Source of the DNA: Glaciecola sp. KUL10
Lineage (GTDB): Bacteria > Pseudomonadota > Gammaproteobacteria > Enterobacterales > Alteromonadaceae
NCBI RefSeq assembly: GCF_003203515.1
Contig: NZ_BGNG01000002.1
Span: 452,760 to 516,759 of the forward strand
Length of the DNA: 64,000 nucleotides
Direction of reading: 5' to 3'
Below the pieces are notes generated by a model. That model did not search any database. It was not told where the DNA came from and saw nothing but the letters and a program-made list of their open reading frames with translations. A program made the translations under genes and the position numbers. Each line of letters starts with the position of its first letter. Positions within the stretch are counted from its first letter, which is position 1. This document shows, piece by piece, positions 31,246-39,835 of this stretch.

Positions 31246-32584
31246 GCTTAGGATCCTTTGATTTATTGAGATTAACTAGTTTCCCATTCAGCAGCGCGAA
31301 GTCAATCTTTCCCTCTTTTTCTAACAGGCCGTACGCTGGGGTATTTAAGAGTAAGGCACGGTTTGAGTGAAAAAAACGAGGGTTTATTAAAATGTCATAA
31401 TCGCTATTATTGATTAATAAAAACTCGTCTCCCACAAAGTGTGAGTAGCCTTCATCAAGAAGAGAAAGGTAGCTGGCATTGTCTAAAACTAATTCTTCTC
31501 TTAATAAAAAGGGCGTTCCTGATTGATATCGATATCCGTTAGCGTTTAATTCTTCTAACCCTGCCATGACCGAAAGGTCACCAACGGATTCAATAACAAA
31601 GTCTGCTGAATGACGGCGAGTTTGAACGATGCTGACGTCGGCTTGATAGTTACTACAAAAATTTAGGTTTTTGATCAATAACGAGCAGATTTTCCTTGCT
31701 TGGTTAAATGGCAACTCCTTGTATCGCTCGATTGATGTTTCATCATTTACATCAAGCACAGGGTTATGCTCACATTGTTTGATCACTTCGATCATACACT
31801 TAGTATTCAACGCACGTGCAATTTGCCGATTTGGGTCACGTTGGTGAGCACCTGATTCAATCAAAATCGTACTAATTCCCTTTCCTGCAATTTGATCCCC
31901 AAAGCACCGTGCTGAATGGGTATCATCATATTTCGCTATTTTACCTTCAATATGAGGTTCTGCTTTCTCTATTAATTTGCCAATCAGTTGCATAGCAAAT
32001 AAACGACTTTTGTTTTCAGATTTTTGAGTATCAAACGCTGGCGCAAGAAAAGCCAATGTGGAGGGCATGCCACTCTCACCACATTGGTAGTATGCGCATT
32101 GGTCATGCAGATTTAGAGCGATATTAGGCTTTAACTTGTCGACTAAAGACATTAATAATTGCCCTTCTGGCGATTGTTGCGCTAGGGCATCTCGGTTTAT
32201 ATCAATAGATTGCGCATTTTCCCGAGTGGAATTTGCTGCACCATCAGGATTTAACATAGGAAGAATGTGAAAAGTCACCTTAGATTCAAACCCGCTTGGA
32301 AGCAGTGGACTTTGCTCTTCAACTAAGCTCATCAAGTCTATGAGTGAAGCAGTTGCAGTTGCCTCATCACCATGCATCTGACTCCAAGCAAAAACGGAAA
32401 TAGGACCATTTCCAACGGTAAATAAATGGATACTGCGTCTTTCAAAAGAGCTACCGGCAAGCTTGTGACTGATGTATTTTGCTGATTTGAAGCTATCAAG
32501 AATATCGGCGATGTCAGCGTATTTTAAGTGCCCTTGGTTCAGCTCTGGATATCGTATGTATTGCGTTAAACCAGAAAGTGACAT
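31238..32584 (-). CDS. M14-family zinc carboxypeptidase, probably acting on muropeptides
   Basis: 448-residue metallocarboxypeptidase. Zinc ligands H71 and E74 (MHGDEA) and H160 (ALNLHDQ); DINRDA for substrate binding; the catalytic Glu in TILIESGAH near residue 245. A C-terminal beta-rich domain of about 150 residues follows. No signal peptide, so cytosolic. The M14 family includes MpaA, which cuts the gamma-D-Glu-diaminopimelate bond of murein tripeptide; position between murQ and the amidase suggests a similar job, namely trimming the stem peptide to L-Ala-D-Glu. That is inference from context. TAATG overlap with murQ. Confidence 0.85.
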   Translation of the reverse strand: MSLSGLTQYIRYPELNQGHLKYADIADILDSFKSAKYISHKLAGSSFERRSIHLFTVGNGPISVFAWSQMHGDEATATASLIDLMSLVEEQSPLLPSGFESKVTFHILPMLNPDGAANSTRENAQSIDINRDALAQQSPEGQLLMSLVDKLKPNIALNLHDQCAYYQCGESGMPSTLAFLAPAFDTQKSENKSRLFAMQLIGKLIEKAEPHIEGKIAKYDDTHSARCFGDQIAGKGISTILIESGAHQRDPNRQIARALNTKCMIEVIKQCEHNPVLDVNDETSIERYKELPFNQARKICSLLIKNLNFCSNYQADVSIVQTRRHSADFVIESVGDLSVMAGLEELNANGYRYQSGTPFLLREELVLDNASYLSLLDEGYSHFVGDEFLLINNSDYDILINPRFFHSNRALLLNTPAYGLLEKEGKIDFALLNGKLVNLNKSKDPKHD

Positions 32585-33549
32585 TACATGTCCTCTTTAT
32601 TCCGTGCGTGTTGCTCGTTGATTGATGATACTGAATTTTGAGCCAATCTTAAGTAACCTTGGTTTTTGGCTAACAAATCTCTAGCGCTATCTACTTCAAG
32701 TCCGGTCAATATCATCAGAATCGCAAGTTTTGCGCTATTATCTGCAAGTTGTAAATAATGACGAGCAAGTTCTGCGTCACATTGGGTCGCTTGCATGACA
32801 ATACGAACTGCTCTAGCAATCAGTTTTTTGTTGCTCGCGTTTACATCGACCATGAGGTTCTCATAGGCTTTACCCATTTTAATCATCACGCTAGTACTGA
32901 TCATGTTTAAAACCAACTTTTGAGCGGTGCCTGACTTCATTCGAGTAGATCCCGTTAAACACTCTGGGCCCACGTTGATGCAAATACCAATGTCAGCTAC
33001 CTTAAGCAGCGGAGTTTGTGGATTACAGACAAGACAAGCTGTCGAGCACGATAATGAATTCGCATAAGTCAATGCGCCGATCACATATGGTGTTCGGCCA
33101 CTTGCGGCGATGCCTAATACGAAATCATTTTGATTTAACTTGAGCTTTGATAAGTCTTCTTGTCCCGCCTTTTCATTATCTTCAGCTCCTTCGACTGCAT
33201 CGGTAATTGCCTTGTTTCCTCCTGCTATTACACCGATAAACACGCCATCTGGAACACTAAACGTTGGACGACATTCGACAGCATCTAAAATACCTAACCG
33301 TCCACTTGTGCCTGCACCTATATAGATTACCCTTCCGCCATTTTTTAGTGCTTTGAGAGCGGCTTGTGCTGCAATGCTAATAGCGTTTATGTTTTGTTTG
33401 ACCGCATGCGCAACGACGCTGTCTTCGTGGTTTATTTTTTCAAGAATCTGAGGGAGTTCAAGCAGATCAATATCCATTGTATTTGGATTTCTACTCTCTG
33501 AAACAATGGCATCCAATTGTGCAAGTATTGCGTTTTGTTCTTCGTTCAT
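32584..33549 (-). CDS. murQ: MurQ, N-acetylmuramic acid 6-phosphate etherase
   Basis: Cytosolic SIS-fold lyase that converts MurNAc-6-phosphate into GlcNAc-6-phosphate and D-lactate. Signature stretches: YIGAGTSGRLGILDA (first phosphate loop), VEGAEDNEKAGQEDL with the catalytic Glu, LGIAASGRTPYVIGAL, and GSTRMKSGTAQKLVLNM. 321 residues against 298 in E. coli. ATGA overlap with the SSS symporter gene upstream and TAATG overlap with the M14 gene downstream indicate one tightly coupled operon. This gene anchors the interpretation of the whole locus. Confidence 0.96.
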   Translation of the reverse strand: MNEEQNAILAQLDAIVSESRNPNTMDIDLLELPQILEKINHEDSVVAHAVKQNINAISIAAQAALKALKNGGRVIYIGAGTSGRLGILDAVECRPTFSVPDGVFIGVIAGGNKAITDAVEGAEDNEKAGQEDLSKLKLNQNDFVLGIAASGRTPYVIGALTYANSLSCSTACLVCNPQTPLLKVADIGICINVGPECLTGSTRMKSGTAQKLVLNMISTSVMIKMGKAYENLMVDVNASNKKLIARAVRIVMQATQCDAELARHYLQLADNSAKLAILMILTGLEVDSARDLLAKNQGYLRLAQNSVSSINEQHARNKEDM

Positions 33550-35123
33550 GAAGCGCTCTCCCAGTCTTTATTGAATACAGACTGCTTTCCGATCATACAT
33601 ACTGTGAAAGATAGCGATGTTCCTACAATTAGCTGATAACCAAAGCCTAAACTGAAATGAAGTGATTCGGGTAATAATGCTTGCATAACGTATGGTTGCA
33701 TCATAGCGGTGCTGCCAAAGCCGACCAAAAGCGCAGCGAGTATTGAATTAGCTGAACCTCGTTGAGTAAACAATGCAGTGAAATAAACACCAAGTAGGCC
33801 ACTGTAAGAAAATACCATGACACTTAATGCGAACGCGAGCAATGGCATATCAGAATGTTGTTGCCAATAATAACAAAGCGCTGCCATAAGGCTTAAGGCA
33901 ATCGCAACAAGGGCCATTGATATTTGCCCTGCTCTAACCAAATAAGCTTGTGTGAAGGTTCCTCGCCGAGATGACAAGTTGCGATAAATATCTTGAACGG
34001 CAACAGAGGACATAGAGTTAAGTCCAGAATTAAGCGTCGATAGAGCAGCTGCGATTATGCCGATTGTCACTACTGCTTTTGCTCCATTAGGCAGGTCGGT
34101 GAGTACGTAGTACATGAATATGGTCACAGTTTCTCCGACAAATACAGGCGTGGGTTCTCCATTATCTGCCTGCATCATTAAATCTGGGCGTTGATAGTAA
34201 ATGTAAAGAAGCATACCTATGAAGACAAATAGCAATACCACTGGGATGCCCATTAAAACTGAACTTGCCAGCGCTTTAGTAGCCTGTCGAGCATTTTTAC
34301 ACGTTAACATTCTTTGTGAAACGTCTTGATCCATGCCAAATGCAGCGATGTTGAGCAAAACAAAACCGGTTATAATTGACCAAAATGTAAATACACCGCT
34401 TGGTCCAAAATCAAGCGAAAAATCAAAAAAGGTAAGTTTAGATAGATCACCGTTTGATGGCGTGTTAAGTGCGTGATAAACCGTTGACAAATCGGTCGGA
34501 ATACTCGTGATTAGAAAATACAAAACTAGACTTGCCGCGCCAATATAAACTGCACATTGGATAACATCAGAATAAATTACCGTTTTAATGCCGCCCACCA
34601 CGGTATAAGCAAAACCAATTGAAGCAATTAACAAGATAGACGATAGTACTGAAAAAGATTCGATGTCTCCAAATAATATCATTGAGACGGCGATCGCAGC
34701 CATATACAAACGGGCTCCACTGGCAAACAACCGACCGATGAGGTAAACCGTACTTGCTTGATATTTTGCTCGCTCACCAAAGCGCTTAGCCAGCAGTTCG
34801 TAGACCGTAAATACCCTATGTTGATAAAATTTTGGTAAAAGGTATGCTGCGACAAATACGGCAGCTATTAAACCAGCTAAATTAGTCGCAATGTAGGTTA
34901 GGTTTCCGCGGTAGCCCTGATCAGGGCCGCCTAAAAAGGTTGCTGCAGACTGTGAGGTCGCGAGCACACTTATTGCGACCACCCAAAAGGGCATATTTTT
35001 AGCGCCTAAAAAGTACTCTTCGCTAGTATTACTTTTAGCATTTAAGAACCAACCGCTGCCTAAGAGCAGTAAACCATATGCTGCAAAAATTGCCCAATCT
35101 AAGGCCGAGAACTGATCAATCAT
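33546..35123 (-). CDS. SSS-family sodium:solute symporter, candidate MurNAc importer
   Basis: Thirteen-helix SSS carrier of 525 residues. Recognisable: EEYFLGAKNMPFWVVAISV, SAATFLGGPDQGYRGNLTYI near helix 2, YTVVGGIKTVIYSDVIQ, FGMDQDVSQRMLTCKN, and IIAAALSTLNSGLNSMSSV in the Na+-site helix. First gene of the murQ operon. No PTS component such as MurP is in the locus, so this carrier is the natural candidate to bring in MurNAc, anhydro-MurNAc or a GlcNAc-MurNAc unit with sodium. Substrate is inferred from context only. Confidence 0.88.
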   Translation of the reverse strand: MIDQFSALDWAIFAAYGLLLLGSGWFLNAKSNTSEEYFLGAKNMPFWVVAISVLATSQSAATFLGGPDQGYRGNLTYIATNLAGLIAAVFVAAYLLPKFYQHRVFTVYELLAKRFGERAKYQASTVYLIGRLFASGARLYMAAIAVSMILFGDIESFSVLSSILLIASIGFAYTVVGGIKTVIYSDVIQCAVYIGAASLVLYFLITSIPTDLSTVYHALNTPSNGDLSKLTFFDFSLDFGPSGVFTFWSIITGFVLLNIAAFGMDQDVSQRMLTCKNARQATKALASSVLMGIPVVLLFVFIGMLLYIYYQRPDLMMQADNGEPTPVFVGETVTIFMYYVLTDLPNGAKAVVTIGIIAAALSTLNSGLNSMSSVAVQDIYRNLSSRRGTFTQAYLVRAGQISMALVAIALSLMAALCYYWQQHSDMPLLAFALSVMVFSYSGLLGVYFTALFTQRGSANSILAALLVGFGSTAMMQPYVMQALLPESLHFSLGFGYQLIVGTSLSFTVCMIGKQSVFNKDWESAS

Positions 35124-35294
35124 ATCAGCTGGATATCCTTTGTATTCTTATTGTTCTTTTTAACGTGCTTTAGCGAAGTAAGCTGCTTTGCTAGGAAGCT
35201 CATATTGAGTATAACCACAAAATAACAAATAATCAGGATGAAAATAGAGAGAGAGTGCTTTAATATTCGATGCATTAACATATGGAGCAAAACC
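35124..35294. promoter_or_regulatory. Divergent promoter region of the muropeptide locus
   Basis: 171 bp between the leftward SSS-murQ operon and the rightward racemase operon. Contains an inverted repeat TAGCGAAG (35171-35178), 7-bp spacer, CTTTGCTA (35186-35193), with one mismatch, a possible operator, and the palindrome GGATATCC at 35133-35140 or so near the SSS start. No regulator gene of the MurR/RpiR kind is encoded in the locus. Confidence 0.5.
35205..35233 (+). promoter_or_regulatory. Candidate sigma-70 promoter of the racemase operon
   Basis: TTGAGT (35205-35210), 17-bp spacer, AATAAT (35228-35233). The predicted transcript start near 35240 lies after the ATG at 35238, which argues for the later TTG start of the racemase at 35295. 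Confidence 0.45.
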
Positions 35295-36389
35295 TTGCCT
35301 AGAAAGACGCGTGCTGTAATTGATTTATGCGCACTACTACACAACTATGATGCAATGTCATCACTAGCGCCCGATAGTCAGCAAGTCGTGGTTATTAAAG
35401 CCGACGCCTATGGGAATGGGGCAGTAAAAGTTGCTCAGACACTCGCATCTCAAGTGAGCATGTTCGCTGTCGCGTTTCTAGATGAGGTTTACGAACTCAG
35501 GCAAGCTGGGATCACACAAGAAATCTTAGTACTTCAAGGTCCATACGATAAGAGTGAATGCTTACTTACAGATGAGCTCAATGTTGTTTGGATGCTACAC
35601 AACCACTCACAAGTGAGTATGGTTCATCATGCGATACAAGAAGCGCATATTATAAAGTGTAATCACTGGTTGAAATTTGATACGGGGATGCATCGTTTGG
35701 GTTTGATGCCGAAAGAATTCAACGAGTATCAGCGTGATTTTCCATTGCTTTTTAACGAGCGCACTGTGATTGCTACTCATCTATCAGCTGCTGATGAGCC
35801 AGCTAAAGATAGTTGTAGTGTACAGTTAGCACGTTTTTCAACTATGCTTGCATCTACCAGCTATAAGCTTTCGATTGCCAATTCTGCGGCAAACATTCAT
35901 CTTGATAAAGCAAGAAAGCATTGGAACAGGATGGGTATTTCGTTGTTTGGAAGCAGCCCGTTTGAGGGAAATGAAATCAAACCTGATTTAAAGCCTGTCA
36001 TGCGACTACTTTCACAAGTTATTGCTATTCGAGAAATCGAGGTTGGGGAGTCTGTAGGCTATGGTGATACTTGGGTAGCAAAGCGCGCGACATCAATAGC
36101 AACTGTTGCGATAGGATATGCAGACGGTTACCCTAGACATGCTCCAATTGGAACGCCTGCATTGTTTAATGGTCAACGCGCTGGCTTGGTTGGAAGAGTA
36201 TCAATGGATATGCTGACATTTGATGTCACAGATATAAAGGATATTACCTTGGGAATGGAAGTTGAGTTATGGGGAAAAAATCTGGCAATAAATGAAATTG
36301 CAAGCCACGTTGGCACCATTGGCTACGAGCTAATGACCCGCATTTCAAAGCGTGTTCCACGCGTCTACATTGGGGAATGTCGTGAGTGA
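35295..36389 (+). CDS. alr: Alanine racemase
   Basis: PLP enzyme that interconverts D- and L-alanine. The PLP lysine is in VIKADAYGNGA, the catalytic tyrosine region in VSMDMLTFDVT, and ATHLSAAD and NSAANIHL are typical barrel segments; 364 residues is a normal size. I chose TTG at 35295 because GGAG lies 7 bases upstream and MPRKTRAVIDLCALLHNYDA aligns with known racemase N-termini; an ATG at 35238 would add 19 unconserved residues. In this setting it probably works catabolically, turning D-Ala from stem peptides into L-Ala. Its TGA lies within the start region of the kinase gene. Confidence 0.93.
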   Translation: MPRKTRAVIDLCALLHNYDAMSSLAPDSQQVVVIKADAYGNGAVKVAQTLASQVSMFAVAFLDEVYELRQAGITQEILVLQGPYDKSECLLTDELNVVWMLHNHSQVSMVHHAIQEAHIIKCNHWLKFDTGMHRLGLMPKEFNEYQRDFPLLFNERTVIATHLSAADEPAKDSCSVQLARFSTMLASTSYKLSIANSAANIHLDKARKHWNRMGISLFGSSPFEGNEIKPDLKPVMRLLSQVIAIREIEVGESVGYGDTWVAKRATSIATVAIGYADGYPRHAPIGTPALFNGQRAGLVGRVSMDMLTFDVTDIKDITLGMEVELWGKNLAINEIASHVGTIGYELMTRISKRVPRVYIGECRE

Positions 36390-37317
36390 GCTAATTGTCG
36401 CAATTGATGGTGGTGGTACCAAATGTAACGCGACTATCTACGATTTTTCAGGGCAGGCGTTAGCTTCTGCAACATCTGGGTCAGCAAATGTATTTTCAGA
36501 CTTTAAACAAGCATGTCATTCAATTATTGATGCCTCAACTCAATGTATTAATCAACTCAACCTTCGTTCATCATATGATTTACGCGATCTAGTCCTAAGC
36601 GCTGGCTGCGCTGGTGCGGGCATCGAAGAGTCCACAAAAGCCTTTGCCGAGTGGCAGTCACCTTTCAGGCATAAAGTATTAACAAGCGATTTGCACATAA
36701 GTGCTTTGTCTGCAAATAACGGAGAAAACTGTTCCTTGGTTATTCTTGGAACGGGCTCTTCTTTTGCCGTGTTAAGGGAAGGTGAATGCAGGCAATATGG
36801 AGGGCATGGATTTCTCCTCGGTGATGAAGCCAGTGGTGCCCATTTAGGGAAACGTGCTTTGCAAGTTTGTCTAGCCTATTTTGATGCTACTGGCGGAAAT
36901 ACGCATAGTAGTAATAATGATTCTATATTGGTCAACGATACAACTGAATTTGTTCACCAAATAACACAAACACATGATGTTAAAAGCAGTGCTCAGATCG
37001 TTCAGCGATATGCAAAAGCGGCACCGGCTAGGTTTGCTGAAATAACGCCATTGATATTTGCGTTGGCAAACCAACAAAACAAGGTAGCCTTGTCCCTAAT
37101 AGACGAAGCCTGCGAATATATTCTGACTATGCTGCAAAGCAAGCGGTCAGACGCAAGTGAGCCGTGCTTTGTGGTAGGAGGTTTGAGCAGCTCTTATCTT
37201 CCATATTTGCGAAGTAAGTCTGACCTACCACTTCTAACTTCGTCAAATCCTGCTGAGTATGGCGCTTACTTATATGCTTATAAAAACCTAAAGGAATCAC
37301 ATAATGCTTACGGTTGA
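36382..37317 (+). CDS. BadF/BcrA-family sugar kinase (MurNAc/GlcNAc kinase candidate)
   Basis: ASKHA-fold kinase of the BadF/BadG group, which includes GlcNAc kinases and clostridial MurK, a kinase for both GlcNAc and MurNAc. AIDGGGTKCNATIYD (phosphate 1), LGTGSSFAVL (phosphate 2) and LLGDEASGAHLGK (sugar site) are visible; the adenosine loop is FVVGGLSSSY. GTG at 36382 overlaps the racemase stop by 8 bases (GTGAGTGA), giving 311 residues. It would make MurNAc-6-P for MurQ, the step a PTS does in E. coli. This role is inference from family and position. Confidence 0.85.
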   Translation: MSELIVAIDGGGTKCNATIYDFSGQALASATSGSANVFSDFKQACHSIIDASTQCINQLNLRSSYDLRDLVLSAGCAGAGIEESTKAFAEWQSPFRHKVLTSDLHISALSANNGENCSLVILGTGSSFAVLREGECRQYGGHGFLLGDEASGAHLGKRALQVCLAYFDATGGNTHSSNNDSILVNDTTEFVHQITQTHDVKSSAQIVQRYAKAAPARFAEITPLIFALANQQNKVALSLIDEACEYILTMLQSKRSDASEPCFVVGGLSSSYLPYLRSKSDLPLLTSSNPAEYGAYLYAYKNLKESHNAYG

Positions 37318-38596
37318 ACAGCTCCAGAGCCTGTTTGCTGATTGGTTTGCGAATAGTATTGAAGCAATTGTGAGTCCGGATTTTTATATTCAAATTGGCA
37401 TTATTGCCAGTATCTATTTGAGTGCGTTTTTAGTTGCGAAGCGGATCAATGCAAGTATTGGTATAACGCCGCAGAGTCTATCGCCTAGTATTCATCCGTT
37501 AAAATGCTTGTTGTATCGAGTGGGTAGTATTTTATTTCCTTTTTTGGCAATAGTATTCTTGCGTTTATCGGTAGGGATTAGCAATGGTTTTGAGTATTCA
37601 GCCTATTTGTTAAATATAGCGATGGTGCTTGCGCTGCTGATGTTCTTCAACTCGCTAATTAAGGTTTTCGTTACCAATCATATAGTGGCCACCTATTTTA
37701 GGTGGGTTGGCCTCCCCATCTTATTTTTGCACCTTACCGGAAAGTTAGTCGTTGTAATCAGCGCACTAGAATCGATATCAATTAACGTAGGCAACATCGA
37801 AGTGTCGGCTTATGGTTTTGCAAGGGTGCTGGTATTTGGTTCGCTTTTATTTTGGTTGGGGAGAGCCTCCAATACCTTTGGTAAAGATATTATTCGCAAA
37901 CAAGTGTCTTTGGATATCAGAACGAGAGAAGTCTTTACAAAATTATTCGAAGTAGGCTTGTTCTGTATTATTAGCTTGCTAATACTCAATGTCATGGGAA
38001 TCAACTTAACTGCTCTGGCTGTATTTGGTGGTGCGGTAGGTGTAGGTTTGGGTCTTGGCCTTCAAACGATAGCTTCAAACTTCATATCCGGGATCATTAT
38101 ATTACTCGACCGGTCTTTAACAGTCGGCGATTACGTTGAATTAGATGACGGTCCAAAAGGGTTTGTGCGCGAATTTAGAATGCGCTATACCGTTTTGGAG
38201 ACGTACGATGGTAAAGATATTGTTGTACCTAATGAACGCTTTATTTCTAACTTGTTTGTCAATTGGACGCATAAAGACCCAAAACAACGATATCGCGTTG
38301 ATTTTGCGGTACCTTATTCAACCGATGTTCGTGCGATCGTTGAAGTAATAAAGGCAGCTGTCGCAGAACATCCTCAAGTACTTTCTGGAGATGAATTACC
38401 TATCGAGGATCGACCAGATTGCGAAATAGACAGCTTTGGTGATTCTGGTATCAATCTGTTCGTTGAATTCTGGATGATGGGAATTGATGATGGAAAAAAT
38501 AGAGTCGGTGGCGATTTACTGTTAATCATTTTTGAAACCTTGCGAGAACAAGGTATTGAGATGCCATTTCCACAACGTGAGGTTAGAATTCTTTAG
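37304..38596 (+). CDS. MscS-family mechanosensitive channel
   Basis: 430-residue inner-membrane channel with about five transmembrane helices. The pore helix and start of the cytosolic beta domain are clear: ALAVFGGAVGVGLGLGLQTI (the Gly/Ala-rich TM3), ASNFISGIIILLDRSLTVGD, and VVPNERFISNLFVNWT. It is larger than E. coli MscS (286) by extra N-terminal helices. It overlaps the kinase gene by 14 bases with AAGGA inside that gene, so it is part of the racemase-kinase operon, an unexpected partner. Possibly a safety valve for osmolytes released from muropeptides; that is speculation. Confidence 0.9.
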   Translation: MLTVEQLQSLFADWFANSIEAIVSPDFYIQIGIIASIYLSAFLVAKRINASIGITPQSLSPSIHPLKCLLYRVGSILFPFLAIVFLRLSVGISNGFEYSAYLLNIAMVLALLMFFNSLIKVFVTNHIVATYFRWVGLPILFLHLTGKLVVVISALESISINVGNIEVSAYGFARVLVFGSLLFWLGRASNTFGKDIIRKQVSLDIRTREVFTKLFEVGLFCIISLLILNVMGINLTALAVFGGAVGVGLGLGLQTIASNFISGIIILLDRSLTVGDYVELDDGPKGFVREFRMRYTVLETYDGKDIVVPNERFISNLFVNWTHKDPKQRYRVDFAVPYSTDVRAIVEVIKAAVAEHPQVLSGDELPIEDRPDCEIDSFGDSGINLFVEFWMMGIDDGKNRVGGDLLLIIFETLREQGIEMPFPQREVRIL

Positions 38597-39699
38597 CATC
38601 GATTTGGGCTTAATGTGGGTATTTTGCTAATTCCCAAGCCCGGCGTTTTGTTAAGGTAAACCTTTGATTTTTCAAAACGTGTGCCTTGGTCGATAGGGTT
38701 GTATTGTCCAAGCGTTGGGCCGTCTAAGTCAACATATTTGAATTGAACAGGAAAGGCAGCTGCAACATGCGCTGCCGCTGCAACACCAATTGCGCCCTCG
38801 AGCATACACCCCATCATACAAGGTATGAGGCGTTGCTCACCTAACTGGCCTATTTTTATTGCTTCTGAAATTCCTGCACTCTTCACGAGTTTCACATTGA
38901 TCTGATTGGCGATGCCCTTATCTAAAAGGTAAGTTGCCTGCTTTAAGTTAAAGCACGTTTCATCCACCATCAAAGGAGTCGTGATTGCTTCCTTAATGGC
39001 TAATAATCCCTTTAAATCATTGTGTTTTACTGGCTGCTCAAGGGCTTTAAAAACCATACCAGCGCTTTCCAATTGTCTCATAATGTAAAGCGTTTGCTCG
39101 GTAGTCCAACCTTGATTCGCATCAATCATCAGTTCAGTTTTTTGTCTAAGCGTGGCAACAAAATGAAATATTTTAGTGAGTCTAGATTGGTCAGCCGCAG
39201 GCTCCGTTCCGCACTTGAGCTTCATAAGTCGATAGCCTTTAGCTATCGCTTTTTCGATATCTGCAATCATATCAAATACAGGGTTAGCACTGATCGTAAT
39301 TCCCGTTTGAATCTCTTCTAAGGATCCTCCTAGTGCTTTTGATAAGGGTAGGTTGAGTTGTTTTGACCATAAATCGTATAATGCAATCTCTATTGCTGAT
39401 TTAGCATTATTAGCTTTTTCAGTACTTGCTTGAACGCGTTTGGTATTCTCTCTTATTTCAGTGATGTCGCACCCTTTAATTGCTGGAAAGACAAATTGTT
39501 CAATCATTTGGCTTGTTAGCTTGTGATCGCAACCTGTGATGTGAGGGGTAGAAGGCGTCGAACCAATACCAAATAAAGGGCCATCGGTTTCTAGAATAAC
39601 AATCAAGTCATCTATTTCATTAACGGTCCTTATTGCAGTTTTGAACGGGGTTGTAAGTGGTACTTTGATCCTGCCTAACCTAAGCCCTGTTATTTTCAT
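38593..39699 (-). CDS. L-Ala-D/L-Glu epimerase (muropeptide dipeptide epimerase)
   Basis: Enolase-superfamily enzyme that converts L-Ala-D-Glu from murein into L-Ala-L-Glu. Catalytic parts of the barrel: KLKCG (the KxK acid/base pair, LMKLKCGTEP), metal ligands in IDANQGW, ALEQPV and VDETC, and the second lysine in NVKLVKSAGI. E. coli YcjG and B. subtilis YkfB are the named relatives. ATG at 39699 preferred over TTG at 39708. It converges with, and overlaps by four bases, the MscS gene. It closes the peptide branch of the muropeptide locus. Confidence 0.9.
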   Translation of the reverse strand: MKITGLRLGRIKVPLTTPFKTAIRTVNEIDDLIVILETDGPLFGIGSTPSTPHITGCDHKLTSQMIEQFVFPAIKGCDITEIRENTKRVQASTEKANNAKSAIEIALYDLWSKQLNLPLSKALGGSLEEIQTGITISANPVFDMIADIEKAIAKGYRLMKLKCGTEPAADQSRLTKIFHFVATLRQKTELMIDANQGWTTEQTLYIMRQLESAGMVFKALEQPVKHNDLKGLLAIKEAITTPLMVDETCFNLKQATYLLDKGIANQINVKLVKSAGISEAIKIGQLGEQRLIPCMMGCMLEGAIGVAAAAHVAAAFPVQFKYVDLDGPTLGQYNPIDQGTRFEKSKVYLNKTPGLGISKIPTLSPNRC

Positions 39700-39782
39700 T
39701 GATGCCAACTCATTTATCAGATTTGTCTTTACGCCATTGTTTATTGTATCGGTTGGGCATGAGTAACATTGAACGCTTAGGT

Positions 39783-39812
39783 AAAAAAACGAGGCTTATA
39801 GCCTCGTTTTTG
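39783..39812 (-). terminator. Rho-independent terminator behind the solute-binding protein gene
   Basis: Stem AAAAACGAGGC-TATAA-GCCTCGTTTTTTT read leftwards, directly after the stop at 39836. The A and T tracts are symmetric. It separates the M28/binding-protein unit from the dipeptide epimerase gene downstream. Confidence 0.85.
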
Positions 39813-39835
39813 ATAAAACTGTGAAGATTAACGTT

